A DNA stretch of 64,000 nucleotides from Bog-113 sp963752695 (GTDB lineage: Bacteria; Acidobacteriota; Terriglobia; Bryobacterales; Bryobacteraceae), in assembly GCA_963752695.1 (NCBI GenBank), contig CAVVZB010000002.1, positions 806,001 to 870,000 of the forward strand. The letters are read 5' to 3'. Position numbers and translations under genes: made by a program. The notes beneath the pieces were generated by a model. It worked only from the letters and a program-made list of their open reading frames with translations, had not been told where the DNA came from and ran no database searches. Positions 17,340 to 26,237 of this stretch are shown here, piece by piece; position 1 is the stretch's first letter, and the number at the start of each line of letters is the position of its first letter.

Positions 17340-17390
17340 CTTCACACGCAGGAGGTCCGGGGTTCGAGTCCCTGCGCGCCCACCATTTAC
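17340..17390 (+). repeat. Direct repeat 2 (partial tRNA-Val copy, att-like site)
   Basis: An exact 51-bp duplicate of 13797-13847: half of the anticodon arm, the T-arm, the acceptor 3' strand, CCA and 5 further bases. It lacks the 5' half and cannot be a tRNA. It marks the distal end of the inserted 3.5 kb segment. Confidence 0.93.
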
Positions 17391-17408
17391 GGCTTATTCG
17401 GGCCGGAC

Positions 17409-17452
17409 ACATAGGTAACAGATTGTTCCTGAGACATAGGTAACACATTGTT
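17409..17452. repeat. Two near-identical 19-bp units, possible IS-end remnant
   Basis: The unit ACATAGGTAACAgATTGTT is present at 17409-17427 and 17434-17452 with one mismatch and a period of 25 bp. TGTTACCTATGTC-like sequences are familiar from the ends of IS481-type elements, but no transposase is near. It begins 19 bp outside the island's distal repeat. Only two units exist, so it is not an array. Confidence 0.4.
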
Positions 17453-17524
17453 GGCTGGCCGAGAGTTTCCCGGTATACCCTTGGCTAGTAGCCGGCAGTA
17501 CGTGGTCCCTGCTACATTTGAGGC

Positions 17525-18406
17525 GTGCCGCGGACTTTGATTGTCCTTCTTCTCCTGGGGGTCACAGCGGAGTCAGGCGAAATTGCGGCGACATATCCTG
17601 CAACGCTCTCAGAACTTGATCAGAGCCGCCCGGATTCCGTCTGCAAAGCGCTCGATACGCTGCGCACACTCCTACCCCAATCCCCCGCTGTCGATCGGGC
17701 GAGCATGTTCCGCGAGTTCCTCAAATTCACTGGAGCAGTTGCGATCAAAAGCGCACATGACTTCAACGCGGCGATAACTCCGGTCATTGACAAAGCCTCC
17801 GAGGTTCTGGAAAATGAACACTGGAAATCAGGCAGCGCCTCGTCTTATCTGCGCCACGATCCGCAGGTTAGCAAGGCACTTGGACAGTGGCTCGCATGTG
17901 GTTTCGGAATCTATACGAGCGAAGGTTCCTTTTACGACGGTGCCGACATTGCAACACTGCAACAGATCGCGCCGATGCTGCCCCCAGACCTTCGCGCGTG
18001 GATTAGTTTCTTGAAACATGAAGGCGGTTTTGCCGAAGTTGCAGATGACGCTACCCTCCGCTTGTCTTGGCAAGAACTCGCGGATCGGCTACATCGCTGG
18101 GAAAACTTCCTCGGCACTCACCCGTCCCTTGAAGAAGAACTCCGTCCTGAAGTTCACCGTTTGGCTTTCTTTTTCTTCCTCGGAATAGATAACTCGCCGA
18201 TCCATGGGAGTGCTTCTGATCGGATCAATCCTGAGGTTCTAACTGCGTGGCGCCGCTTTGCCAATGACTCCAGTCCGTCCCGGTATACGTCAACGGTGCG
18301 CAAGCTCCTCGCTATTCTTAAAGCAAAGAAGGGCACGCTCGGTCCTGATACTGAGGCACTTACTCAATGGATCAAAAGTGAGAGTAATCAGGACGCACGT
18401 CGTTAG
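17525..18406 (+). CDS. Hypothetical secreted protein
   Basis: 293 residues starting at GTG 17525 with a signal peptide (PRTLIVLLLLGVTAESGEI). The mature part is helical with several tryptophans (ATLSELDQSRPDSVCKALDT, SWQELADRLHRWENFLG, VLTAWRRFANDSSPSRY). No domain is recognised. It lies just outside the tRNA-Val island and converges on the esterase gene with a 35-bp gap. Likely periplasmic. Confidence 0.6.
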   Translation: MPRTLIVLLLLGVTAESGEIAATYPATLSELDQSRPDSVCKALDTLRTLLPQSPAVDRASMFREFLKFTGAVAIKSAHDFNAAITPVIDKASEVLENEHWKSGSASSYLRHDPQVSKALGQWLACGFGIYTSEGSFYDGADIATLQQIAPMLPPDLRAWISFLKHEGGFAEVADDATLRLSWQELADRLHRWENFLGTHPSLEEELRPEVHRLAFFFFLGIDNSPIHGSASDRINPEVLTAWRRFANDSSPSRYTSTVRKLLAILKAKKGTLGPDTEALTQWIKSESNQDARR

Positions 18407-18441
18407 CGCCGGGAAACTGCCTGGCCATCTCGCCGCATCGA

Positions 18442-19710
18442 TTACTCCCGAAACAAAGTCTGGTAATAATCCGTCAGGAACTGACGCCAGATGAACCAAT
18501 AGTGCGCGCCCGGTGCTGTGTGATAAGAAGTGTTCAGTCCAACCTTCTGCGCAAGTCCTGAGAGCGTCTCCGCGCCTGGCCGTGCAAAGTCAGTTGTCCC
18601 GGCTCCGATCCAGTAATGCTTCACTCCGCCATCTTTCACCTTTGTCAGTGCCGCTGTGAACTCTGGCGTGTCCTGCGCCCCGGCGCTCCAGACCCCGATC
18701 CAGCCAAAGACGCCCGGGTTGTTATTCGTTGCCTGGATCGTGTGGCCGCCGCCCATCGACAGACCAGCCACCGCGCGATTGTTCTTATCGGCGAGCACCC
18801 GATAATTCTTCTCGATAAAGGGAATCACCTCCTGCACCAGGCTCTGCGGGTAGGATCCCTCATACTTCTGAGGAGGCCGCGGCGGCATGCCCGGCGCACC
18901 TGGCGGCCGTCCCGGACCAGCCCCCTGAGCCGCTTGGACCGGAGGTGGCGCGGGCGCGACTACTGGCCGAACGGGCGGAGTCGGTCCATACGCGTAGCCT
19001 TGCGAAACGATCTGAGCCGGATTCCCATTCGGCATCACGACGATCATCGGCTTTGCTTTTCCATCGGCGATGAGATTGTCCAGGATGATGTTGGCTCGTC
19101 CCATGGTTGTCCATGCATCCTCATCGCCCCCGCCGCCATGCAAGAGGTAGAAGACGGGGTATTTCGCTGTGCTAGACGCATAGTCGGGCGGAGTGTAGAC
19201 GTACATCCTGCGATTGGCTTGTTTCAGCACTTCCGACGGGTACCAGACTGCGGCAACTGACCCGTGCGGGATGTTGGGCCGGAACTCCCAAGCCGCTGAG
19301 CCAGGGCCGGAGATCATGAGCAGGTTGTCATAACGATTGCCGTCGCGCTGATACTCGCCGTTGCCCGGGTCCATAACTTTTAGGCCATCGACGCTGAACG
19401 AATACGCCCAGAGTTGGTCGCTCAGGGGGCCGACGGTCGCCGACCAGATTCCGGCATCGTCTTTGGTAAGGGGAATGTTAGTGCCGTTGGTCCAATTGCC
19501 GTTGACTAACACGGCACTGGCTTTGGGGGCGAGCAGACGGAAAGTCACTCTCTTATCGGGTAGGATTTCCGGGGACACCACATGTGGGCCTTGTGGAAGA
19601 CGAGCACCAGCTGGTGGCATCGGGGCGGGCGCCTGACCGTAAGCGAGACTCACGCTAACTATAGCCAGCAGGCACCACCTACGACTGAATAACAATTCGG
19701 GACGCATCAT
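18442..19710 (-). CDS. Secreted CE1-type esterase with N-terminal E-set domain
   Basis: 422 residues. A signal peptide (WCLLAIVSVSLAYGQA) is followed by an early-set/CBM48-like beta domain (about 45-135, VTFRLLAPKASAVLVNGNW). An alpha/beta-hydrolase of the esterase-D/feruloyl esterase type follows (YPVFYLLHGGGGDEDAW). The nucleophile elbow is VAGLSMGGGHT (Ser near 317) and the catalytic His is in PGAHYWFIWRQFLTDY near the C-terminus. Between them is a Pro/Gly-rich insert (PPVRPVVAPAPPPVQ). Such enzymes remove acetyl or feruloyl groups from plant polysaccharides, which fits the glycosidase genes elsewhere in the window. Confidence 0.87.
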   Translation of the reverse strand: MMRPELLFSRRWCLLAIVSVSLAYGQAPAPMPPAGARLPQGPHVVSPEILPDKRVTFRLLAPKASAVLVNGNWTNGTNIPLTKDDAGIWSATVGPLSDQLWAYSFSVDGLKVMDPGNGEYQRDGNRYDNLLMISGPGSAAWEFRPNIPHGSVAAVWYPSEVLKQANRRMYVYTPPDYASSTAKYPVFYLLHGGGGDEDAWTTMGRANIILDNLIADGKAKPMIVVMPNGNPAQIVSQGYAYGPTPPVRPVVAPAPPPVQAAQGAGPGRPPGAPGMPPRPPQKYEGSYPQSLVQEVIPFIEKNYRVLADKNNRAVAGLSMGGGHTIQATNNNPGVFGWIGVWSAGAQDTPEFTAALTKVKDGGVKHYWIGAGTTDFARPGAETLSGLAQKVGLNTSYHTAPGAHYWFIWRQFLTDYYQTLFRE

Positions 19711-19784
19711 GTTCTCCTCGGCAGCAGACTGCTTGGCAAGAGTATATATCGGCCCGCTACGGGAGAGGAACCGTGGGCAGCAAA

Positions 19785-20303
19785 TCAGGCCAGGTGTTTC
19801 CAGAAGACTACGGTGTCACACCAACTGCCATCGGGAAACAGCGCGTAACGGGGAATAACTCCGGTCCGCTGCCAGCCTAGGTGCTCGTAAAGCCGTTCGG
19901 CTGCGCTATCGCGGACTGTGTCGAGTACCAGTAAGGTCCGGCCTTCGCGAAGGCTGATTTCTTCGACGTGACTCATCAGAGCGGTAGCGGCGCCGCGCCC
20001 CCGGAGCCATCGCGCGACGAGCAGTTTTGCTATGTCCGCGCGGTGTGGCTGATTGGGAAATGTGGCCTTAACCGACTGCACGGTGCCCCCCAATTTGCCG
20101 TTCCAAAATGCTCCGAGTAAAACACGGGTACCTTCCTCCACTCCGACCGCGACATCCTCAAAATACTTCTGAGCCATGGCCTCGGTGGTCCCGGCAAGGA
20201 AGCCCACCGACGCGCCGCCCTCCACGCAGTCAATCAGCACTTCAGCTAATTCGGACCTGCGCGCCAGCACCTCCGAACCTGTAAGCCGGCGGACTTCGAG
20301 CAT
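19785..20303 (-). CDS. GNAT-family N-acetyltransferase
   Basis: 172 residues of a single GNAT domain. Acetyl-CoA binding motif A lies at about 105-135 (ADIAKLLVARWLRGRGAATA, the R-G-x-G-x-A loop), followed by ALMSHVEEISLREGRTLLVL. Motif B is near the C-terminus (SAAERLYEHLGWQRTG). The substrate is unknown. Its stop and the upstream esterase start are about 75 bp apart on the same strand. Confidence 0.85.
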   Translation of the reverse strand: MLEVRRLTGSEVLARRSELAEVLIDCVEGGASVGFLAGTTEAMAQKYFEDVAVGVEEGTRVLLGAFWNGKLGGTVQSVKATFPNQPHRADIAKLLVARWLRGRGAATALMSHVEEISLREGRTLLVLDTVRDSAAERLYEHLGWQRTGVIPRYALFPDGSWCDTVVFWKHLA

Positions 20304-20402
20304 CCCTTAGCTTACGATTTCACGCTCCGCCGGAAGATTCGACCTTAGCGATAGACTGTCTGTGTCCCCGCGCTTCAGCTGCCGCCTGGGACAGGAGACT
20401 AC

Positions 20403-20771
20403 ATGAAACTAAACGCGCTTTCCAGAATCCTACTCGCCTCTGCCGTTTGCCTTGTCTCGGCTCTGGCGGCCGATATCAATGGCAAATGGAAGTCCACCTT
20501 CGATACCCAAATCGGCGAGCAGAAATACACATACGAATTGAAAGCCGATGGCGAGAACCTCACGGGCAAGGCCATCAATGGCGAACACTCGTCCAATATC
20601 AGCGAGGGCAAGATCAAGGGTGACGATGTCTCCTTCGTCGAGATGTTCAACTACCAGGGCACCGATATCCGGATCGAGTATACCGGTAAGATCGCCGGCG
20701 ACGAGATCAAATTTACGCGCAAGGTCGGTGAGTTCGCGGTCGAACAGATCGTGGCGACGCGCGAGAAATAG
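20403..20771 (+). CDS. Small secreted hypothetical protein
   Basis: 122 residues with a clear signal peptide (LSRILLASAVCLVSALA, cut before ADINGKW). A GGAG ribosome site lies just upstream. The mature protein is a small beta-barrel-like repeat: INGKWKSTFDTQIGEQKYTY, GENLTGKAI, SEGKIKGDDVSFVE, YTGKIAGDEIKFTRKVGEF. This pattern of alternating strands is common in secreted acidobacterial proteins annotated only as hypothetical. The function is unknown. Confidence 0.72.
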   Translation: MKLNALSRILLASAVCLVSALAADINGKWKSTFDTQIGEQKYTYELKADGENLTGKAINGEHSSNISEGKIKGDDVSFVEMFNYQGTDIRIEYTGKIAGDEIKFTRKVGEFAVEQIVATREK

Positions 20772-20802
20772 TAAAGATCCCAGTGGGGAGTGCGATCTTT
20801 TA
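20772..20802. terminator. Terminator-like hairpin between convergent genes
   Basis: AAAGATC at 20773-20779 pairs with GATCTTT at 20794-20800 across a 14-base loop, with A-rich and T-rich flanks on either side. It sits exactly between the stops of two convergent genes, so it could work in both directions. The stem is short. Confidence 0.35.
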
Positions 20803-22836
20803 CCGTGCTCCCGGACGGGGTTCGGCCAGCAGCCGGATGAACAGGCCGCCCACCACGCTGCGCGCCTGAAAGCCTTCCTGCTTACCGCTCACAGTGTCGT
20901 ACCAATCGGTCAAAGGCACCCGCGTTGGCGTTTCGTCCGCCCACTTGTATAACGGCTTCACAAACTCTTCGAACTCACTCTTGTTATCGGCCATGGTTGC
21001 CGTCCATAGAGTCCAATCGAGCTTGGTGTACGTCTTGCGGCTATCCAACGGCAGCCCATACTTCTGAAACCGTGCCGGGTACGACGCGATTTCCTGTTGT
21101 ATCCGCGCTTTCGGAAACAGATTCAGACCGAGTAACTGATCCCACACCAGATTATACTTCTGGCTCCAAGTTCCGGGACCATCGAACGTTAATTTGAAAT
21201 GTTCGGTATCGCGCGCCATCTGCATCCACTTCGCGGCGAACTGCTCGGCGAGCTGCCGATACTCCGTCCCGTCCTGCTTGTGTCCGGTCCGGTTACACAT
21301 CTCGGCGTAGGCGCCAAGCGCCACCACAGCCTTTGCCGACAAATTCACGTTATGCGCCAGATGACCGGCAAAGTCATCCGTGCAGAGTTGATTTTCGGGA
21401 TCTAAGCCCTTTTCCCGCAAGTAAGCCGCCCACTTAGAGAGCAACGGCCAGTACTTCACGGCATAATCCGGAGTGCCATCCTCTTTGATGGTCGCGGCGA
21501 CAAGCAGAATCATGTTGGCGCTCTCTTCCACAGGCATCTGATCTTCTTCGGTCTTTTCGCCGCCGCCGTACACCTGCCCGTTTGCTAGCGGGTAAGTGCC
21601 TAAGTCATGCGGTGCAAACGGAAAGCGCCAACGCTGCAAGCTGGCGTACTCCAGAATCGGAGTAATCGACGCCTTCAACAGTCCCGTATGGTACAGCAGC
21701 AACTGCGGTGACTGCGGATATAAGATGTCCACAGTCCCGATGCACCCGTTGCTGAAGTTTTCCTTCGGAAACAAAAGGGGCGTGCCATCCACATCGGCCA
21801 CTAACTTCTGAGCCGCCAGGCCCTGACGATACGCCAGAGATCCCAGAACCGCGTATTCACGTCCGCCAACGCGTTCCAGATCGGCTTCTAGCGAGTCATC
21901 GAACTGCTTACACTTGAGTAACAAGGCCTCGGGCTCAGCCATGGCGGCCTGGATCAACTCCGCGGTCCCGGCGCCGTTCCGCCGCCAGTACGGGCGCATT
22001 TTTCTTTCTAGGAATTCGATCGAGAACAGATCGTCATAAGCCAGAGATGCATATCCCAGAGCGGGTTTCTTCCCGACCGAACCTAACTCAATTTCCAGTG
22101 CCAGCACGGGGCTATCTTTCCCGGCGGCCCGCGGCAAATTCAAATCATCCACGCGCGGCAGCATTCCGCTAGTTGCAAATTCGGTTGTCGCACTCTGGTG
22201 GCTTGCCACGGATAATGTCATGTGGGGAGATGGCGAAACCAGGTAAAGGTAACCCCAGTCGATTCGGAGATCGTCTCCCGCCTTCCCCAAAACCGGCTGC
22301 AGGGTCGAGCCCGCACGCAACACTTCCACCTGCCCCGCGCGCACTCTCGACTCAGTCACAGCTTGATCCGGCGTGTTCACACTGAGTAGAGCCGAAGCAT
22401 CAAGATAGACCTGCACGTCGTGCTTCTTACTGTCTGTGGCCGCCACGTTCCAGCGTATGTAAGTCACCGGCCGCGAGAGTAAGTCCAAGTCGGTCATCAG
22501 CAGCGGAGAGGTAAAGGTAAACTCCACCTGCAACCCCGCGCCTTCGAACAGATACACTGTCCGGGTCGGGTGGACCGTGACCGACGTTTGGGGCAGGGCA
22601 GGGACTCGAGATGGCTCCTTCCCCATCAGCCGATAAGTCACGCCATCGATCCGGATCAATGACGATAGCGGCTGAGCCTTTCCGGTCCAATGCCGTGTGA
22701 CGTCATCGGTCAAGTGGTCGGCCATCGACCATACGGAGAAATAGGGATCGGAGGTGACTAGCGGCACCGCCGGCGGGCGAAACGCCGCATTGAGCGATCC
22801 GATAGTGAAAACGAGAGTTGCAAGAGAGCGTAGCAT
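20800..22836 (-). CDS. Secreted glutaminase-A-like protein (DUF4965 family)
   Basis: 678 residues with a signal peptide (LRSLATLVFTIGSLNAA) and the family opening FRPPAVPLVTSDPYFSVWSM. The N-terminal part is beta-rich (to about 280). The C-terminal alpha/alpha toroid (about 290-665) includes YAVLGSLAYRQGLAAQKLVA, RWRFPFAPHDLGTYPLANGQ, KYWPLLSKWAAYLREKGLDP and LCTDDFAGHLAHNVNLSAKA. It is related to fungal glutaminase GtaA, but the enzymatic role in bacteria is not settled and glycosidase-like functions are possible. Confidence 0.85.
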   Translation of the reverse strand: MLRSLATLVFTIGSLNAAFRPPAVPLVTSDPYFSVWSMADHLTDDVTRHWTGKAQPLSSLIRIDGVTYRLMGKEPSRVPALPQTSVTVHPTRTVYLFEGAGLQVEFTFTSPLLMTDLDLLSRPVTYIRWNVAATDSKKHDVQVYLDASALLSVNTPDQAVTESRVRAGQVEVLRAGSTLQPVLGKAGDDLRIDWGYLYLVSPSPHMTLSVASHQSATTEFATSGMLPRVDDLNLPRAAGKDSPVLALEIELGSVGKKPALGYASLAYDDLFSIEFLERKMRPYWRRNGAGTAELIQAAMAEPEALLLKCKQFDDSLEADLERVGGREYAVLGSLAYRQGLAAQKLVADVDGTPLLFPKENFSNGCIGTVDILYPQSPQLLLYHTGLLKASITPILEYASLQRWRFPFAPHDLGTYPLANGQVYGGGEKTEEDQMPVEESANMILLVAATIKEDGTPDYAVKYWPLLSKWAAYLREKGLDPENQLCTDDFAGHLAHNVNLSAKAVVALGAYAEMCNRTGHKQDGTEYRQLAEQFAAKWMQMARDTEHFKLTFDGPGTWSQKYNLVWDQLLGLNLFPKARIQQEIASYPARFQKYGLPLDSRKTYTKLDWTLWTATMADNKSEFEEFVKPLYKWADETPTRVPLTDWYDTVSGKQEGFQARSVVGGLFIRLLAEPRPGAR

Positions 22837-22874
22837 CGGCTCTCCGCATCATATGTCACCCGTACTGGCGGCTT

Positions 22875-23858
22875 CTAACGCGCCGTGTTGTAAGAAAAAG
22901 TGAACTGCAAAACCACGCGTTTTCCTTGAAGCCCTTCCGGCAATGGCGGCAGCGGATCGGACATTGACAAGGCCGAGATGGCCGCCCGATCTAACGCCAC
23001 GGACCGGGATTGTGCGATGAACGCTGTCTTCGAGATGGCCCCATTCAGGGCGATTTCAAACTGCACCACCACTTGCCCTTTCAGCCCCATTCGTGCGCTC
23101 TCCGGATAGACCGAGAACCAGTTGGTGCGCACGCTTTGCAGCACGCGCTGGATGTAAGGCTTCATATCGACGCCGGTAGTGTCGCTCGCAATTTCCACAT
23201 CAATGGTGGGCCGCTTCAGTGCCGCCGGTCCGCCGCTTTCCTGAATCACGCGCGGGGCAGAACCGCCCGCAATGGCCTGCACGGCTTCTTGCACGCTAGC
23301 CGACGGCACTTTCAAAAGCCCGGTGCCTTGGCCCGGCTTCGGCGGCGGCGGCACATTTTCAAGCGCGAGCTTCGGTGGGTCCGTGCGCACCGGCGGCGGT
23401 GGCGCGATTGTCCCATTAGCCACTTGTACCGGCCGCGGCGCTTGATCGAGTTTGATCTTCGGCGGTTCCGGTTGCATGATAGGCGGAGTGTTCCGAGCCG
23501 GGGACGCCGGGGCGGCTTGCCGCGCTTGCACCGGCGGTGGTGCGAAACGTTTCGGAGCAGGCGGCGACTTCAACTGGGGAGCTTCGACCTGCGGCGCGAC
23601 CGAGATCTCCCGCGACACAGGAATCTTGTTCGGGGTCTTTTGAGTCAAACGAACCGGCGGATCGAACAACTTAGTCACGATCTGCGCGCGCTCCAACTGC
23701 ACCGGCTCGGTCGTATCTTTCGGAATCGACACCAGCGCGACTAACAACAGAAGATGCACCGCTGCCGTGCCGATGCCCGCGCGCCGCCACTCGGCTAACG
23801 TCGGCTTCAGGTTGTCCAGCAGAACTACGTGGAAGTCCGCGCCGTCAGTTACCCGCAT
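22875..23858 (-). CDS. TonB-like energy transducer
   Basis: 327 residues. One N-terminal membrane helix (AGIGTAAVHLLLLVALVSI) is followed by a long Pro-rich periplasmic spacer (PPAPKRFAPPPVQARQAAP, PPPPVRTDPPKLALENVPPP). The C-terminal TonB domain (about 225-327) includes RMGLKGQVVVQFEIALNGAI and VALDRAAISALSMSDPLPPL. TonB couples proton motive force to outer-membrane receptors. No ExbB/ExbD is adjacent. Its ATG overlaps the end of the upstream oxidoreductase gene by 10 bp. Confidence 0.87.
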   Translation of the reverse strand: MRVTDGADFHVVLLDNLKPTLAEWRRAGIGTAAVHLLLLVALVSIPKDTTEPVQLERAQIVTKLFDPPVRLTQKTPNKIPVSREISVAPQVEAPQLKSPPAPKRFAPPPVQARQAAPASPARNTPPIMQPEPPKIKLDQAPRPVQVANGTIAPPPPVRTDPPKLALENVPPPPKPGQGTGLLKVPSASVQEAVQAIAGGSAPRVIQESGGPAALKRPTIDVEIASDTTGVDMKPYIQRVLQSVRTNWFSVYPESARMGLKGQVVVQFEIALNGAISKTAFIAQSRSVALDRAAISALSMSDPLPPLPEGLQGKRVVLQFTFSYNTAR

Positions 23859-24817
23859 TGTGCACTGACGGTCGCTACTACGATGCTCGCGTGTTCCTCG
23901 ATCTTTGCCAAGATTTCTAACGCTACCGCAAGTGTGCGACGTGCCGTGATCCCATCCAGTTTCGGCGTTGTCCGTTCGCGAACACTCTGTAGAAACGCAT
24001 CGAGTTGCGATCGTAGCGACTCTTGCTTGCGCGTCTCCATTGGATGGAACGAAATCTCGCGCTCTTCGGTTACTCGGATGGCCAGCAATTCCTGCCGGCT
24101 GTAATCGACGGAAATATATTCGCCAGGTTGGAACAGCCGCAGCTTCCGCACTTTCTCGGTCGACGCGCGGCTGGCGCTCAGGTTAGCTACACACCCGTTT
24201 GCAAACTGCAGCCGCACATTGGCGATATCCACTTTCTTCGAAAGGATGGAGATTCCCACGGCGCGGATCTCCAGCAAGTCCGCTTGAACGAGCGCCAGAA
24301 CGATGTCCAAATCGTGAATCATCAGGTCCAGCACCACGTCGATGTCCAGACTGCGCGGGCTGAACATACTCATGCGGTGGATTTCGAAAAAAAGAGGCAG
24401 CGTCACCACTTCAGCAAGGGCGAGAACCGCCGGGTTATACCGCTCCAGATGTCCTACCTGCAGAATACGGTTATGCACGCGCGCGGCGGCGATCATGCGA
24501 TCAGCCGAATCGAGATCCAAGGCCAAAGGCTTTTCCACCAGCACATCGATGCCAGCCGCCAATAGCTCGCATGTGACATCCGCATGTAAACTCGTCGGGA
24601 CGGCAACGATGGCCGCGTCGATTTCACGGCTCGCAAGATCTACATAATCAGTGAGCGCTTCGCAACCGGGTTGCCCGGCCGCGGCAGAGCGCGCCCGATC
24701 CCAATCACGATCCACCACCGCCGCCAACTCCGTCTCCGGATGAGCGGCCACTACCCGCACGTGATTAACGCCGAATTGCCCCGCGCCCACGACTGCTATT
24801 CGTATCGGTTTCGTCAG
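23849..24817 (-). CDS. Gfo/Idh/MocA-family oxidoreductase
   Basis: An NAD(P)-dependent sugar dehydrogenase-like protein. The Rossmann motif is GAGQFGVNH, and the first strand IRIAVV only exists if translation begins upstream of GTG 24790. The in-frame codon before it is CTG 24817 (product MTKPIRIAVVGAGQFG), with AGGAAGG about 11 bp upstream and a stop just before. A rare CTG start is therefore preferred, giving 322 residues. The EKP motif (VLVEKPLALDLDSADRMI) and HDLDI (LDLMIHDLDIVLALVQ) are family hallmarks. Sequence context suggests a UDP-sugar substrate, but this is not certain. Confidence 0.85.
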   Translation of the reverse strand: MTKPIRIAVVGAGQFGVNHVRVVAAHPETELAAVVDRDWDRARSAAAGQPGCEALTDYVDLASREIDAAIVAVPTSLHADVTCELLAAGIDVLVEKPLALDLDSADRMIAAARVHNRILQVGHLERYNPAVLALAEVVTLPLFFEIHRMSMFSPRSLDIDVVLDLMIHDLDIVLALVQADLLEIRAVGISILSKKVDIANVRLQFANGCVANLSASRASTEKVRKLRLFQPGEYISVDYSRQELLAIRVTEEREISFHPMETRKQESLRSQLDAFLQSVRERTTPKLDGITARRTLAVALEILAKIEEHASIVVATVSAQCG

Positions 24818-24903
24818 TTGGCGAAAGACCCTTCCTGCCTCTCATGATCGCAAACCGCGCCAACACTCAAGGGCACTTGCGTTACGGCGCGGGGCGTGAT
24901 CGA

Positions 24904-26226
24904 ATGACAGTGCCCATGCCTATGACCGCTCCGGCGCTCGCGCCCCAGGAAACTCGTCCTACCCGCGTGCGTTATGGAGTGATCGCCTTTGCGGTCACGC
25001 TCGCCATCATCACGTACTTCGATCGCGTCACTCTTTCGAAGGCGCAAGGTCTGATCCGCGCCGACCTTCACCTGTCCAAGCAACAGATGGGATGGGTTTT
25101 CGCCGCCTTCGCCTTCTCCTACTCGCTGTTTGAGATTCCCAGCGGCTATATGGGAGACCGGCTGGGACCGCGCCGCGTCCTGATGCGCATTGTGATCTGG
25201 TGGTCGGCCTTCACCGCGTTGATGGGCTTCGCCGCCGGCTTCCTGTCTCTCTTCTTTACTCAGCTCTTCTTCGGTGCCGGTGAGGCGGGCTGTTTTCCTA
25301 ACATCACCAAGGCTTTCAGCACGTGGCTGCCGCGCGACGAGCGTGTCCGTGGCCAGGGAATCATCTGGCTGGCCGCGCGTTGGGGCGGGGCCTTCACTCC
25401 CCTGATCGTGTTCCAACTCTTGCGTTTCGTGTCCTGGCGTCAGGTCTTTATGCTGTTCGGCTGTGTGGGCGTGGTGTGGGCGGTACTGTTCTTCCGCTGG
25501 TACCGCGATAATCCGCGTGATAACCCTTCTCTGAATCAGGCCGAGCGCGACTTACTCCGTGGCAATCAGGGCCTTGCTGGTGCGCATGGCGATGTCCCGT
25601 GGAAGTTGTTTGCTACCACTCCCGATATCGTCATGCTTTGTTTCGCATATTTTTTCATGTCATTCAGCTGGTATTTCTATATCACCTGGTTGCCTAGCTT
25701 TCTGGATGACTTGAAGCTCGATCCAGCGGTTTCCGCTGCGCTGAACATTCTTCCGTTATTCCTCGGCGGTATTGGCGCGCTGCTCAGCGGACTTCTTGCC
25801 GCTCCCTTGGCGCGCTTTTTCGGAAGCGTGCGCAAGGCCCGCCGCGTCGTGTCGTCAACGTCTTTCCTATGCGCGGGTATTCTCTTTATCATCTCCACGC
25901 GCATCAACGAACCCTGGCTGAAGATGGTCGCGATCGGAATGGCCAGCTTCTTTAACGACGTGGTTCTTCCCCCTGCGTGGGGCGCCTGCATGGACGTGGG
26001 TGGTAAGTTCTCCGGAACTCTCTCCGGAGCGATGAACATGACGGGTAACTTCGGGGGCGTGCTATTCCCTGTGGTTACCGCCGCCGTGCTGACGCACTTT
26101 GGGAATAACTGGAATTTAGTTTTCTACCTATCCGCTCTGTCTTACTTGTTTGCCGCAGTTCTTTGGATGGTTTTAGACCCGGTTACCCCTGTCGAAAAGC
26201 CTGAACCGGTCCATGACTTTGCCTAA
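24904..26226 (+). CDS. MFS transporter, anion:cation symporter type
   Basis: Twelve predicted helices and the MFS A-motif after helix 2 (SGYMGDRLGPRRVLM). The start of helix 1 (YGVIAFAVTLAIITYFDRVT) with a charged Asp-Arg pair, and the region FGAGEAGCFPNITKAFSTWL, are typical of the hexuronate/galactonate/glucarate subgroup. Substrates are usually sugar acids, in line with nearby plant-polymer genes. ATG 24904 leaves room for a divergent promoter; an upstream ATG at 24844 would add 20 residues and sits 26 bp from the neighbour's start. Confidence 0.87.
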   Translation: MTVPMPMTAPALAPQETRPTRVRYGVIAFAVTLAIITYFDRVTLSKAQGLIRADLHLSKQQMGWVFAAFAFSYSLFEIPSGYMGDRLGPRRVLMRIVIWWSAFTALMGFAAGFLSLFFTQLFFGAGEAGCFPNITKAFSTWLPRDERVRGQGIIWLAARWGGAFTPLIVFQLLRFVSWRQVFMLFGCVGVVWAVLFFRWYRDNPRDNPSLNQAERDLLRGNQGLAGAHGDVPWKLFATTPDIVMLCFAYFFMSFSWYFYITWLPSFLDDLKLDPAVSAALNILPLFLGGIGALLSGLLAAPLARFFGSVRKARRVVSSTSFLCAGILFIISTRINEPWLKMVAIGMASFFNDVVLPPAWGACMDVGGKFSGTLSGAMNMTGNFGGVLFPVVTAAVLTHFGNNWNLVFYLSALSYLFAAVLWMVLDPVTPVEKPEPVHDFA

Positions 26227-26237
26227 AAGCAGGTGTA

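Noticed and set aside
17340..17390. A second tRNA gene
   Set aside because: It lacks the D-arm, the anticodon 5' strand and the acceptor 5' strand; it is a duplicated 3' end only.
17409..17452. Two repeats as a possible CRISPR array
   Set aside because: Only two 19-bp units with a 6-bp gap, no spacers of normal length and no cas genes in the window.
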